Assembly: GCA_023481175.1 (NCBI GenBank)
Contig: JAMCWM010000027.1
Location: 1 to 39,124 of the forward strand
Direction: 5' to 3'
DNA length: 39,124 bases
Source of the DNA: Nitrospirota bacterium
GTDB lineage: Bacteria > Nitrospirota > Leptospirillia > Leptospirillales > Leptospirillaceae
This document shows, in pieces, positions 24,768-33,510 of this stretch (the first letter of the stretch is position 1; every line of letters begins with the position of its first letter). The notes beneath the pieces were generated by a model. It was not told the origin of the DNA and searched no databases. It saw nothing but the letters and a program-made list of their open reading frames with translations. The position numbers were made by a program, and so were the translations under genes.

Positions 24768-26141
24768 TCAATCTCCCCTTCCCTTGTCGCTTCCCTCTTC
24801 CCACTGGCGGATCTTCCGGTGCAGGGAGGTTCGGTCGACGCCCAGGCGGGCGGCGGCCCGGGCGATGTTTCCCCCGCACCTTCCCAGGATCTCCATGACG
24901 TAATCCCGCTCGAACCGGTCCCGGGCCTCCCGGAGGGGAAGCTCCGGCTGGCGGAGCTCGTCCGGGGCCGATTCCGGAAGATCGCCGGAAAGCATCCCCC
25001 GAAGGTCGCCCTCCTCCACCACCGGCCCCGGAACAAGGATCAGGAGCCGCTCCACGAGATTCTTGAGCTCCCGGACATTGCCCGGCCAGGAATGGTCGGA
25101 AAGGCGCGCCAGGACCTTCCCGGAAAACTCCTTGGGACGGTGGCCCGACTCCCGGCAGAGAAGGCGCACAAAGTGGTCGACCAGCTCAGGGATGTCCTCC
25201 CGGCGCTCCCGGAGGGGGGGAACCGGGACCTCAACCACGTTGAGGCGATAGTAGAGATCCTCCCGGAAAAGACGGGCGGCGATCATTTCGGGAAGATTCC
25301 GGTTCGAGGCGGCCACCACACGCACATCAAGGGGCAGGGAGCGGCTTCCCCCCACCCGGACCACCGCCCGCTCCTGAAGGACCCGCAGGAGCTTGGCCTG
25401 GGTCGCAAGGGCCATGTCTCCCACCTCGTCGAGGAAGAGGGTCCCCCCCGAAGCCTGCTCGAACTTGCCCTTCCGGAGCGAGAGGGCGCCCGTGAAGGCG
25501 CCCCGCTCGTGGCCGAAGAGTTCGCTCTCGATCAGGGTCTCGGGAATGGCGGCGCAATTGACGTCCACGAAGGGGCCCGACGCCCGGGGAGAGGCCCGGT
25601 GGATGGCCCGGGCCACCATCTCCTTGCCGGTCCCGTTCTCGCCCGAGACCAGCACCCACCCCTCGGTGGGGGCCACCCGGGCGATGAGCTCGCGAAGCCT
25701 CTCCATGGCGGGAGAATGGCCGACCAGTTCGGACTTTTCCGCGACCCTCTCCCGGAGGTCCCGGTTTTCCCGTTCGAGGGCGCGATGGCGGAGGGCGTTG
25801 CCGGCCACGGTCAGGACCCGGTCGAGGGAGAAGGGCTTCTCGATGTAGTCGAAGGCCCCCGACTTCAAGGCCCGAACCGCCGTTTCGATGGTCCCGTGGC
25901 CGCTCATCACCACCACCGCCGGAGGATCCGGCTCCTTTTGGATCTCCTCCAGGAACACGATCCCGTCCTCCTCCCCCAGCCAGACATCGAGCAGGACGAG
26001 GTCGGGGGGATCGCTCTCCAGGATCGCCCGGGCCTCTCCCCGGCTTCCCGCCACCGACACCCGGTATCCTTCGTCCTCGAGCACCGAGGAGAGGGTCTTT
26101 CGCAGCGCGGCTTCGTCGTCCGTCACAAGGATATGCTCCAC
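24768..26141 (-). CDS. ntrX: NtrX-type sigma-54-dependent response regulator
   Basis: 457 residues in three parts. The receiver (about 1-115) has the phosphorylated Asp in DLVLLDVW near residue 52. The AAA+ domain (about 140-370) has Walker A GENGTGKE and the sigma-54 contact loop GAFTGA at about 214-219. The Fis-type helix-turn-helix at the end (NIARAAARLGVDRTSLHRKI) binds DNA. NtrX controls nitrogen or envelope genes. It is expressed with NtrY. The in-frame GTG at 26147 overlaps the ntrY stop as GTGA but has its ribosome site only one base away; GTG 26141 with GGAGG 7 bases upstream is preferred. Confidence 0.9.
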   Translation of the reverse strand: MEHILVTDDEAALRKTLSSVLEDEGYRVSVAGSRGEARAILESDPPDLVLLDVWLGEEDGIVFLEEIQKEPDPPAVVVMSGHGTIETAVRALKSGAFDYIEKPFSLDRVLTVAGNALRHRALERENRDLRERVAEKSELVGHSPAMERLRELIARVAPTEGWVLVSGENGTGKEMVARAIHRASPRASGPFVDVNCAAIPETLIESELFGHERGAFTGALSLRKGKFEQASGGTLFLDEVGDMALATQAKLLRVLQERAVVRVGGSRSLPLDVRVVAASNRNLPEMIAARLFREDLYYRLNVVEVPVPPLRERREDIPELVDHFVRLLCRESGHRPKEFSGKVLARLSDHSWPGNVRELKNLVERLLILVPGPVVEEGDLRGMLSGDLPESAPDELRQPELPLREARDRFERDYVMEILGRCGGNIARAAARLGVDRTSLHRKIRQWEEGSDKGRGD

Positions 26142-26143
26142 GC

Positions 26144-28378
26144 TCACTCCTCCGTCCGGAATCCCGCCTTCCCGGCCGGGGGGGCCGGTTCAGGAACGGG
26201 AAGGTCGATGGTGAAGACCGCGCCCGAGGGATGGGCGGGGGTATGGATGATCGTCCCGCGGTGCTCGCTCACGATCCTCTGGACGATGGCAAGCCCGAGC
26301 CCCATTCCGGCATCGCGGGTCGAAAAATAGGGAAGAAAGATCCGGTCCACGGCCTCGGGGGCAATCCCGGGCCCGTTGTCCTCGATCACGATCCTGAGAA
26401 GGCTCCGGGCGGGATCGCAGGTGACGGCGACCCGGATCCGGCCCTCTCCCTTCATCGCGGCGATGGCATTTTCGAAAAGGTTCGAAAAGACCCGGCGGAG
26501 AGCCTGGGGGTCGATCCAGATGTCGGGAAGGTTCCGGTCGATCTCGACCTCGAACTCCACCTCCCGGTGGGCCGACCGGTAGAGGACCACGCTTTCGAGA
26601 AGGACCGGCTCGACCGAGGCCAGGACGGGCCGGCTTTCCGGAAGCCGTGCGAAGGTCGAGAATTCGTCGACCAGGTGCTTGATCCCGGCCACCTCCGAGA
26701 TGATGGTCTGGATCGACTCCTCGAAGACCCGGGCGAGATCGGCGGCGTTTTCGGAAAACTTCCGCCTGAGACGCTCGGCGGCCAGCTGGATCGGAGTCAG
26801 GGGATTCTTGATCTCGTGGGCGATGCGCTGGGCCACCTCCCGCCACGCCAGGGCCTTCTGGGCGTTCAGCAGGGTGGTCACGTCGTCGAAGACGACCACC
26901 GCCCCCGCCCCGGGGTCTTCGAAGCGGTTGTACCGCATCCGGAAGGTCTGGGGAGGTTCGGTCCCCACCGTCACCTCCTCCTCGACGTGGAGGCCTCCCG
27001 ACAGGAGCACCCGGTCGATCCAGGCATCGAAGGTGTGAAAGACGGGATGGATCACCTCTCCCAGGGGTCGGCCCAGGACGAAGGAGCGGGGGATTCCCAG
27101 AATCTCCTCGGCCGAGCGGTTGAAGGTGGTGACGATCTTCTCCCGGTTCAAAGAGAAGACCCCCGTCCCGATGTGTTCCAGCACCTTTTCCATGTACTCC
27201 CGCCGGTGGGAAAGCTCCCGGTTGGTGTTGGTGAGGGTCTCGCTGGAAAGGGCGAGGTCCGAAGTCATCTGGTTGAAGGATTCGACCAGCCCCCCGAACT
27301 CCTCTTCCCCGGTCAGGGGGACCCGGACCGAAAGATTTCCCCGCGCCACCTCGTCGGTCGCCTTTTCAAGGGCCAGAAGAGGGCGCGTGATGCGGCGGGC
27401 CAGATAGAGACCGAACCAGACGGCCCCGAAGATGATCATCATGGTGATCATGAAAAAGACCAGGAGATAGGACTGGCGAATGGGATTGCGGAACTGGCGG
27501 AGCTCCCGGTAGTCCGAGAAGGCGTGGGTCAGGGTGGCGAGCTTGCGGGAAAAGGCTTCCGGAACGAAGGCATCCACCACCAGGACGGCCCGTCCTCCCC
27601 CCCGCCCCGAAAAGGTCACCGGCCAGAAGGCCCGGACGAGATCCCCCACTCCCGTGCGGGTGATCCGGGTCTTCCCCGCCCCGGAGACCGTTTCGAGATC
27701 GCCTTCCTTCGGGGCGTCGAGAAGACGCACATTCAGATCGACCGCCCGGGCGAGGAGCGTCGGGCTTCCGGGAGCCATCCGGTAGACCTCGAGTCCCGAC
27801 AGTCCGAGCTCCCGCTTTTTTTTCTCCAGAAAGTCCCGGAGGCCGGTTTTCGGTCCCTCCGCCCGGGAAGCCAGAAGATCGGAGAGGACCCGGGCCGTCC
27901 GGAGGCTGTCTCGCCGGACCTCGCGATAATACTCGCGGGAGACGGAGGCCGAGGCCCGGAGAGAATCGGAGACGGGAAAGGAAAACCAGCGCTGGACGGA
28001 GGTGTTCAGGAAGCCCGACGCTACGATGAAGAGAAGCAGGGAGGGGATCAGGACCATGAGGAGAAAGGAGCCGATCAGGCGCGCCTGGAAGCCCGACCCG
28101 AAGCCCGACCCCGACCGGTTCCAGTAGACCTTCGCCACATTCCGGAGAAGGACATAGAGGAGAAGGACGGCCAGAACCACGTCGATGTTGAAAAGGAAGA
28201 CGACGATGACCCTGGCCATGAGGTTCGACGTTCCCGGACGGGCCGCGTGCTGGTACTCGAGACCGGTCACCAGAAGGAGGGCCAGAAGGATCGTTCCGAC
28301 CAGAACGGGGAGGGAGAAGAAGAGCGTCCGGGATTTTTTCTCCGTCCCGGAGCCTGAAGACGGCCGTTCGTGGTCCAT
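26144..28378 (-). CDS. ntrY: NtrY-type membrane sensor histidine kinase
   Basis: 744 residues. Membrane helices lie at about 17-40, 55-80, 100-122 and 303-326, with a periplasmic sensor (about 125-300) between the last two. HAMP linker (326-380), PAS domain (about 395-505) and kinase core follow. His521 in AHEIKNPLTPIQL is the phosphoacceptor; the N box is FSNLFENAIAAM, and DNGPGI and GMGLGLA complete the ATP site. This is the NtrY layout. It starts 3 bases after the AsmA-like gene stop. Confidence 0.9.
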   Translation of the reverse strand: MDHERPSSGSGTEKKSRTLFFSLPVLVGTILLALLLVTGLEYQHAARPGTSNLMARVIVVFLFNIDVVLAVLLLYVLLRNVAKVYWNRSGSGFGSGFQARLIGSFLLMVLIPSLLLFIVASGFLNTSVQRWFSFPVSDSLRASASVSREYYREVRRDSLRTARVLSDLLASRAEGPKTGLRDFLEKKKRELGLSGLEVYRMAPGSPTLLARAVDLNVRLLDAPKEGDLETVSGAGKTRITRTGVGDLVRAFWPVTFSGRGGGRAVLVVDAFVPEAFSRKLATLTHAFSDYRELRQFRNPIRQSYLLVFFMITMMIIFGAVWFGLYLARRITRPLLALEKATDEVARGNLSVRVPLTGEEEFGGLVESFNQMTSDLALSSETLTNTNRELSHRREYMEKVLEHIGTGVFSLNREKIVTTFNRSAEEILGIPRSFVLGRPLGEVIHPVFHTFDAWIDRVLLSGGLHVEEEVTVGTEPPQTFRMRYNRFEDPGAGAVVVFDDVTTLLNAQKALAWREVAQRIAHEIKNPLTPIQLAAERLRRKFSENAADLARVFEESIQTIISEVAGIKHLVDEFSTFARLPESRPVLASVEPVLLESVVLYRSAHREVEFEVEIDRNLPDIWIDPQALRRVFSNLFENAIAAMKGEGRIRVAVTCDPARSLLRIVIEDNGPGIAPEAVDRIFLPYFSTRDAGMGLGLAIVQRIVSEHRGTIIHTPAHPSGAVFTIDLPVPEPAPPAGKAGFRTEE

Positions 28379-28381
28379 GGG

Positions 28382-29581
28382 TCAGGAGACTCCGGCCAGG
28401 TGGCCGAGACCCGCCAGAAAGGGACCCCAGTCCTCGGGTCGGCGGGGCAGCGGAACCACTCCCGAGGCGGTGAGGGTGAAGGCCCCCATGAGACCTCCCC
28501 GGCCTGTCTCCCTGACCCGCACCCTGGCCCGGGGGGCCGGGCCGGTGAGGCTGGCCCAGAGACGTCCCCGGATCCGTGACTCTCCCACCGTCACCTCCAC
28601 CGGCCGGGCCTCGAGCAGCCCGGGAACCATGGAAAGGATCACCCGAAGATCCCGAAGACGGTGACCTCCCACTGAAATTTCGGACGAGGTGACCACCGCC
28701 CGGGCCCGGAGACGGTTGACGCGTCCGTGGAGATAGCTCCGGAAGGCCAGGGTGCCTTCCGGAACGGGAGTTCCCCCGGAGAGAAGGGGCACAAGGGATC
28801 GGAGGTCGACGGTCCCCCTCACGAAGAGGCTGGCCAGGGGCTCGGTGCCAAAGGAGAGGAGCTGGCCCTGGACCGAAAGCCGGCCTCCCGGAGAGCGGGT
28901 GCGGATCTCGAGATCCGGCACCCCGCCCTCGGCAAAGGTCGCGGTGGCCCGGAGGGAGGAAGAGGAGAGAACCCGGCGGTCGACCTCCGCCTCGAGCCTC
29001 CCCTCGGGAACCTCGAGACGGAAGCGGTTCATGAAGAGATTGGGACGGAGCGTGGCCCGGAGGGCATGGACGGTGACTCCCAGCCCCCGGTCGGCCATCC
29101 TGACGGAGAGATCGGTCCGGACAAGAGAGATGCGGCGGATGGTGGCCCCCCCGGAAAACCCGGCGGGATGGACCCCGGCCACCCATCGGGCGAGAAAGTC
29201 CCGGTAGTTGTCGCGCGGCCCCCAGGAGACGGCCGAAATCCGTCCCCCCTCCACCCGGAGGGAATCGAGGGAGATGACCCGGTTCAGAAGGGAGAGAATG
29301 TCGACCCGGGCCGAGATCTTGCGGACAAAGACCAGCGGCGGAACGGTTTCGGAGGGACCGGTTCCTGAAAGGGGACAGACCAATCTGAGATCGGTCACCG
29401 CGAGGACGCGTTCCGGCCAGTGGATCGAGAGGTCTCCCGAGGAGACCCGACAGCCGAAGGCCTGTCCCAGGGCGGTCTCGAGGCGGACCTTGAGGGATCT
29501 CTCCAGAAGACGCGTTCCACCCAGCACAAGGAGAACGACGACGGGGAGGAGGAGCAGGAGCCCCAGGCGCCATCCCCTCAA
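28382..29581 (-). CDS. AsmA-like protein
   Basis: 399 residues. An N-terminal anchor helix (about 5-24) is followed by a long beta-rich periplasmic region. Segments such as LETALGQAFGCRVSSGDLSIHWPERVLAVTDLRL and ISLDSLRVEGGRISAVSW are typical of the AsmA superfamily, whose members act in lipid transport between inner and outer membranes. It is shorter than AsmA or YhdP, more like the small members. Start is TTG overlapping the preceding stop as TTGA, with GGAGG 9 bases upstream. Confidence 0.7.
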   Translation of the reverse strand: MRGWRLGLLLLLPVVVLLVLGGTRLLERSLKVRLETALGQAFGCRVSSGDLSIHWPERVLAVTDLRLVCPLSGTGPSETVPPLVFVRKISARVDILSLLNRVISLDSLRVEGGRISAVSWGPRDNYRDFLARWVAGVHPAGFSGGATIRRISLVRTDLSVRMADRGLGVTVHALRATLRPNLFMNRFRLEVPEGRLEAEVDRRVLSSSSLRATATFAEGGVPDLEIRTRSPGGRLSVQGQLLSFGTEPLASLFVRGTVDLRSLVPLLSGGTPVPEGTLAFRSYLHGRVNRLRARAVVTSSEISVGGHRLRDLRVILSMVPGLLEARPVEVTVGESRIRGRLWASLTGPAPRARVRVRETGRGGLMGAFTLTASGVVPLPRRPEDWGPFLAGLGHLAGVS

Positions 29582-30243
29582 GGGACTGCGCCTCCCGGAC
29601 GGGCGAGATCCCGCTGGCGGACGAAGAACATCTTGGTCTGGTAGAGGATGTCGTTCATGTAGTCCCTGTCTTCCGCAGTCATGGAGTCGGCCACTTTCGT
29701 CGCCACGAAATCCAGAAGGTCGATATAGAGACGGGCCGCCTCCATGTTGGCGGCGCCGCCCGGTCGTCCCGTGGCCGGATCGACGCCCAGGGCGTGGACG
29801 GCCATGGCCCCCAGGATAGCCGGGACGTGGCCCAGACGCGGCGGTTCTTTTTCGGCCGCTCCGGGCTCCGGGGGAAGGGAGGCAAGAATCCCGTTCTTGC
29901 CGCGGGCCGCGACATAGAGGTCGATGAGATCGAGATAGAAGCGCGCCTCCGAGGGGCTGAAACGCTCGTCGGGAAGGCCGGTGGCCGGATCGACGAAGAG
30001 GTGGGAGGCGACCATCCCGGAAAGAAGGGCCAGGAGCCGTCCTTCCCGGGCCTCCTCCGCCTTCTCCCGGAGGCTCTTTTCCCCATCGCTGTCTCCCCTG
30101 GGGCTTTCTCCGGGGGCAGGGGCCTCCGCCCGGGGCGATTCCGTCCGGTGACTCTCTTCCCGGGCGGCCTCCTCGTCGAACCGCATGCGCCGATCGTTTA
30201 TAATGATGGAGGGTTCGGACTCCTGGTTCTTCTGGTCGCTCAT
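29578..30243 (-). CDS. Protein with two DUF1844 units
   Basis: 221 residues. After a charged Glu/Arg/Pro-rich N-terminus (1-65) two related units follow. Unit 1 (about 68-115: LLALLSGMVASHLFVDPATG, ARFYLDLIDLYVAARGK) and unit 2 (about 140-215: AILGAMAVHALGVDPATG, ARLYIDLLDFVATK) share the ALxVDPATGxP and the ARxYxDLxD patterns. Unit 2 ends like DUF1844 (EDRDYMNDILYQTKMFFVRQ). DUF1844 proteins are usually about 100 residues with one unit. Function is unknown. ATG 30243 has AAAGG 6 bases upstream; an in-frame ATG at 30249 has none. Confidence 0.75.
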   Translation of the reverse strand: MSDQKNQESEPSIIINDRRMRFDEEAAREESHRTESPRAEAPAPGESPRGDSDGEKSLREKAEEAREGRLLALLSGMVASHLFVDPATGLPDERFSPSEARFYLDLIDLYVAARGKNGILASLPPEPGAAEKEPPRLGHVPAILGAMAVHALGVDPATGRPGGAANMEAARLYIDLLDFVATKVADSMTAEDRDYMNDILYQTKMFFVRQRDLARPGGAVP

Positions 30244-30268
30244 GGCCATCCTTTCGAAGGGCGTGCCC

Positions 30269-30871
30269 GTGCACACATTCTGGAAGGTTTTTCTTCCCCT
30301 GCTGGTCGCCATCGATCCGCCGGGGGTGCTCTCGCTTTTCTTCAGTCTAACACAAGGCATGGAGGGGGCCCAAAAAAGAAGGACGGCCATGACGGCGGTG
30401 CTGACCGCCTTCCTGACCGTCCTCTTCTTCGACATCTTCGGGACCTCGCTTCTGGACTTCCTGGGCCTGACCCTCTGGGACTTCACCCTGGCCGGCGGTC
30501 TCCTTCTCCTTGTCCTTTCGGTGGCCGACCTTCTCAAGAATCAGGATCCGAAGGAGGCGGGACGCCCCTCCCTCCTGACCGGTCCCATCGGGGCGGTCCC
30601 CCTCGGGATCCCGATCATCGCGGGGCCGGCGACGCTCACCACCTCCCTCATCTTTTCGAAGACCGTCTCGGTCCCCTGGTCGCTTGTCGCCCTGGCGGTG
30701 AACATGCTCCTTCTCTTCGGGATCCTCCTTCTGGCCGACCGGATCACGCGGATCCTCGGCCAGACCCTGTCGATGGCGATCGGGAAGATCTTCTCTCTCC
30801 TCCTCGCCGCCATCGCGATCCACCTGATCCACCGGGGGATCAACGGCCTTCTGGGGGTTCCGGGGAGCTAG
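30269..30871 (+). CDS. MarC-family (UPF0056) inner-membrane protein
   Basis: About 200 residues with six hydrophobic segments. The N-terminal FLPLLVAIDPPGVLSLFFSLT and the central GIPIIAGPATLTTSL are MarC-family hallmarks. MarC was named from the mar locus of E. coli, though it does not act in that resistance; its transport role is unknown. GTG 30269 is chosen because GAAGG lies 8 bases upstream and the length matches the family. It is divergent from the DUF1844 gene, 25 bases away. Confidence 0.82.
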   Translation: MHTFWKVFLPLLVAIDPPGVLSLFFSLTQGMEGAQKRRTAMTAVLTAFLTVLFFDIFGTSLLDFLGLTLWDFTLAGGLLLLVLSVADLLKNQDPKEAGRPSLLTGPIGAVPLGIPIIAGPATLTTSLIFSKTVSVPWSLVALAVNMLLLFGILLLADRITRILGQTLSMAIGKIFSLLLAAIAIHLIHRGINGLLGVPGS

Positions 30872-30883
30872 GATGGGCGGAAG

Positions 30884-31755
30884 CGGGACCTCCAGGAAGC
30901 GCTGATCGCTCCCGGATCGAAGCTCGACCTTTCCCGGGCTCTGTCGTCCGAGACGGCCACCTCGACCCTCGGAGAAGTCCTGGGAGTTGCCGGTGCCATC
31001 GAAGACGGGCTGTACGAGGCGATGGAGGCCCTTCTGTCGCGCCAGAAGAGCCTCGAGCAGGGCCCTGGCCCGGAAGCACCTCCAGGACGGGACCCTGGTG
31101 CTCTATGACGTGTCGTCGAGCGGACTACACGGGGGAACACTGCGAACTGGCGCACTACGGCCACAACCGGGACGGCAAGAAGCGCTTCCCGATCGTCTAC
31201 GGGTTGTTGTGCGCCTCCGACGGCTGTCCGGTTGCCATCTCCGTCTACGAGGGCAACACCGCCGATCCGAAGACGCTTGCAAGCCAGGTCCAGAAGCTGC
31301 GGGAACGTTTTGGTCTCAAGCGGGTCGTGCTTGTCACCGATCGGGGGATCCTGACGCAAGTCCAGATCGACACGGTCCGCGATATCGAAGGATTCGACTC
31401 GATCACGGCGCTTCGCTCTCCATCGATCGCCGCACTGTGCGACCTGTGCGATCAGAGGCGCATTCCGGCCTCTCTCTTCGACACGAAAACCTGGCCGAGA
31501 TCACGTCGCCCGACTCTCCGGGAGAACGCCTGATCGTGTGCCGCAACCCCTTTCTGGCGCACCGCCGGGCCTGGAAACGGGAGCAACTCCATCTGGCGAC
31601 CGAGAAGGACCTGGAAAAGATTGCGGAAGCCACCCGGCGGGCCAAAAATCTGCTTAGAGGCCAGGACAAGACCGGGCTTCGCGCAGGGAAGTGGATCGAC
31701 CGGCACCACATGGGCAAGCACTTCGAGCTGACCATCACGGAGACAGCATTTCCTG
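30884..31755 (+). pseudogene. IS1634-type transposase, frameshifted and truncated
   Basis: Parts of one DDE transposase appear in shifting frames. LIAPGSKLDLSRAL to LLSRQKSLEQ (from about 30902) is followed by ALARKHLQDGTLVLYDVSS (frame change near 31065). Then comes HYGHNRDGKKRFPIVYGLL to LRERFGLKRVVLVTDRG (change near 31120), and finally AEITSPDSPGERLIVCRNP onward (change near 31490). The N-terminus is missing and the C-terminal ITETAF is followed by unrelated sequence, so both ends are lost. Inverted repeats are not recognised. Confidence 0.8.
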
Positions 31756-31781
31756 GAAAAGAAACCATTGCCGCTCCCGGT

Positions 31782-32999
31782 TCAGACAGCTGCAACGACA
31801 GCCTTTGCAGCCGCGGCAATAGCCGGTGCATTCGCGAGCGCCCAATTCAATATCTCACCCGGGACGTTATACTGTGGATCGTAGAAATTGACAACCGCTA
31901 CCGAATAAACTTCGCACATCTTCGCTGAGGGCACAGAGGCCGACCAAGGGTTCTCGTTGGTCTGTCCGCCCTCGACACCGAAGGGCCCGGCCGGGAAGGT
32001 GTCGAGCAAATTGCCGAAAATGTCGTACAGACAGACCACTGTGGCTCCATGGAAGCCCGTCAATGGTCCCCAGCCACTCGTATCCCAAACCTTCGTGTTT
32101 GCAGATAAATTTCCAGCTTGGTCGATTGTGACGGTCGTCTGCATGAAACCCTTGCCGGTCTTTCCTATCTGGGTTTGACCACTGTCGATGGTCAAGGGCC
32201 ATCTCGCCGCAGAGCAAAGACTCAAGTTTACGGTGTTGGAGGTCAGGCCGCTGCTATTTGTAACGCTTACGGATGCCGTTGTGCCAGGCGTGATCTGATA
32301 AGCTGATTGACCTTTAACCGGAACGAAAAAACTGATTTGAGTATCGCTCCAATTTTGAATAGTGAATGGAGCAATATCACCGGGCCCTCCCCAGTTCACC
32401 CCGTTGTCGGCAAAAAGGACATACCCGCTTCCCTGTTGAGTCCCAAAATTTTGCCCGTCAAGCACAATGAGATCTCCCGGACTTGCCTTCGTGGGGTAGA
32501 GGGAGTCTATGACCGGGGTCGCGACGGGAGGAACAGCGACAGGAGTCCCCGGAACGATTTTCCACAGTTGGTCGTCATATTCGGTCGACTTCTGGAGCGA
32601 GGAAACCAGCCCTGCCCCTGGCGCCGTGGACATACCAGCAATACCGATGACATTCCCGTTAAGCTTTGTCTTGAGAAAAAAGTAGCCGGATCCCAAAGGA
32701 TCTGGAACAAATTGCCAGAGTTGATCATCGTTCCCCGTCGGCTTCTGGGGCCAGGAAAGCAAGGCCGCTCCGGGGGCCGTGGACATGCCTGAAATGCTGA
32801 TAGCGTTACCGTCGAGCAGAGTCTCTATGAAAAAGTAGCCGGATCCCGCAGGATCCGGGACGTACTCCCAGAGTTGATCATCATTCCCCGTCGGCTTCTG
32901 GGGCCAGGAAAGCAAGGCCGCTCCGGCAGCCGTGGACATACCAGAAATGCTGACGGCATTTCCGCTTAACTTGTTCATGAGAAAAAAATAGCTGGCCAT
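31782..32999 (-). CDS. Three-repeat ricin-lectin-like protein with IPT/TIG domain
   Basis: 405 residues in three regions. Residues 4-54, 55-105 and 106-151 are near-identical repeats with the pattern YFF-x(5)-G-x-x-I/V-x-I-x-GMSTAxGAxLLSWPQK and a QLW end. This resembles ricin-type beta-trefoil lectin units (QxW). Residues 160-262 (PVIDSLYPTKASPGDLIVLDGQNFG) form an IPT/TIG immunoglobulin-like domain. Residues 263-405 are not recognised; they end in an Ala-rich helix. No signal peptide is visible, so export, if any, would be non-classical. AAAGGAG lies 5 bases before ATG 32999. The 3' end meets the broken transposase 27 bases away. Confidence 0.75.
   Translation of the reverse strand: MASYFFLMNKLSGNAVSISGMSTAAGAALLSWPQKPTGNDDQLWEYVPDPAGSGYFFIETLLDGNAISISGMSTAPGAALLSWPQKPTGNDDQLWQFVPDPLGSGYFFLKTKLNGNVIGIAGMSTAPGAGLVSSLQKSTEYDDQLWKIVPGTPVAVPPVATPVIDSLYPTKASPGDLIVLDGQNFGTQQGSGYVLFADNGVNWGGPGDIAPFTIQNWSDTQISFFVPVKGQSAYQITPGTTASVSVTNSSGLTSNTVNLSLCSAARWPLTIDSGQTQIGKTGKGFMQTTVTIDQAGNLSANTKVWDTSGWGPLTGFHGATVVCLYDIFGNLLDTFPAGPFGVEGGQTNENPWSASVPSAKMCEVYSVAVVNFYDPQYNVPGEILNWALANAPAIAAAAKAVVAAV
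32547..32990 (-). repeat. Three tandem 153-bp coding repeats
   Basis: Units 32838-32990, 32685-32837 and 32547-32684 encode the three lectin-like repeats. The first two are almost identical at DNA level over about 90 bp (period 153 bp, measured at TTCCCC 32731 and 32884); the third is more divergent. This points to recent duplication of unit 1 or 2. Confidence 0.85.
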
Positions 33000-33510
33000 G
33001 GAAACTCCTTTGAATACGACTGTTGGCTTTAACCCCACTTATCTATCTTCGGTTTCCCAGCCATCCTGATTTGAAGGACGACCGGAAAAACCCCCAGAAG
33101 CGGCAAATCTTCGGAAGTCTTTGAGGCATCGGTCCAACAGCCAACTTCGGCACGCATCTCCCCACACCCCTTCCGAGGGCGTCGTGGCCAGATCGACAGG
33201 ATTGGTCTATTGTCTTCGGGCCTGGAATATTCCACCGGACTGGAAAACTCGGCCTCAGAACATTATGTGCTACCGCCCCTGGACTCTATTATGGAGCTCA
33301 GGAGAAACCGGAGAAGATTCGACCGGATTTTTTCCTCTTTCAGAAAATGAGCCTCTTCGAGAAAGAATTTCAGGAGGGCGGTATCGAATTCGACCGAGTC
33401 TGGGGGCATGGGCTCTTCGCAAGTTCTGGAAGCCAACTCTGAGGAACCTATCGCCGGGCAGAAAGCGGAAACGTCGGACGACAATTTTGTATTCGACACG
33501 ACCATGCTCG
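33000..33510. other. Long intergenic stretch between lectin and PEP-CTERM genes
   Basis: About 510 bp. Both strands contain only short frames without recognisable families. A perfect 12-bp palindrome, TGGAATATTCCA, lies at 33223-33234. The segment probably contains the promoter of the lectin-like gene and possibly decayed sequence; no tRNA or insertion sequence end is seen. Confidence 0.5.

Noticed and set aside
26231-28357. A 708-codon plus-strand frame opposite ntrY
   Set aside because: It is antisense to a complete NtrY kinase with H, N and G boxes; no domain is seen in the shadow product.
32547-32990. The 153-bp repeats as a CRISPR or non-coding tandem array
   Set aside because: They are in frame, encode the lectin-like repeat and have no spacers.
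33139-33155. An 11-base match (CGTGCCGAAGT, minus strand) to the 5' end of tRNA-Leu, possibly an attachment site
   Set aside because: Too short, and it matches the tRNA 5' end rather than the 3' end that integrases normally use; no integrase gene is nearby.
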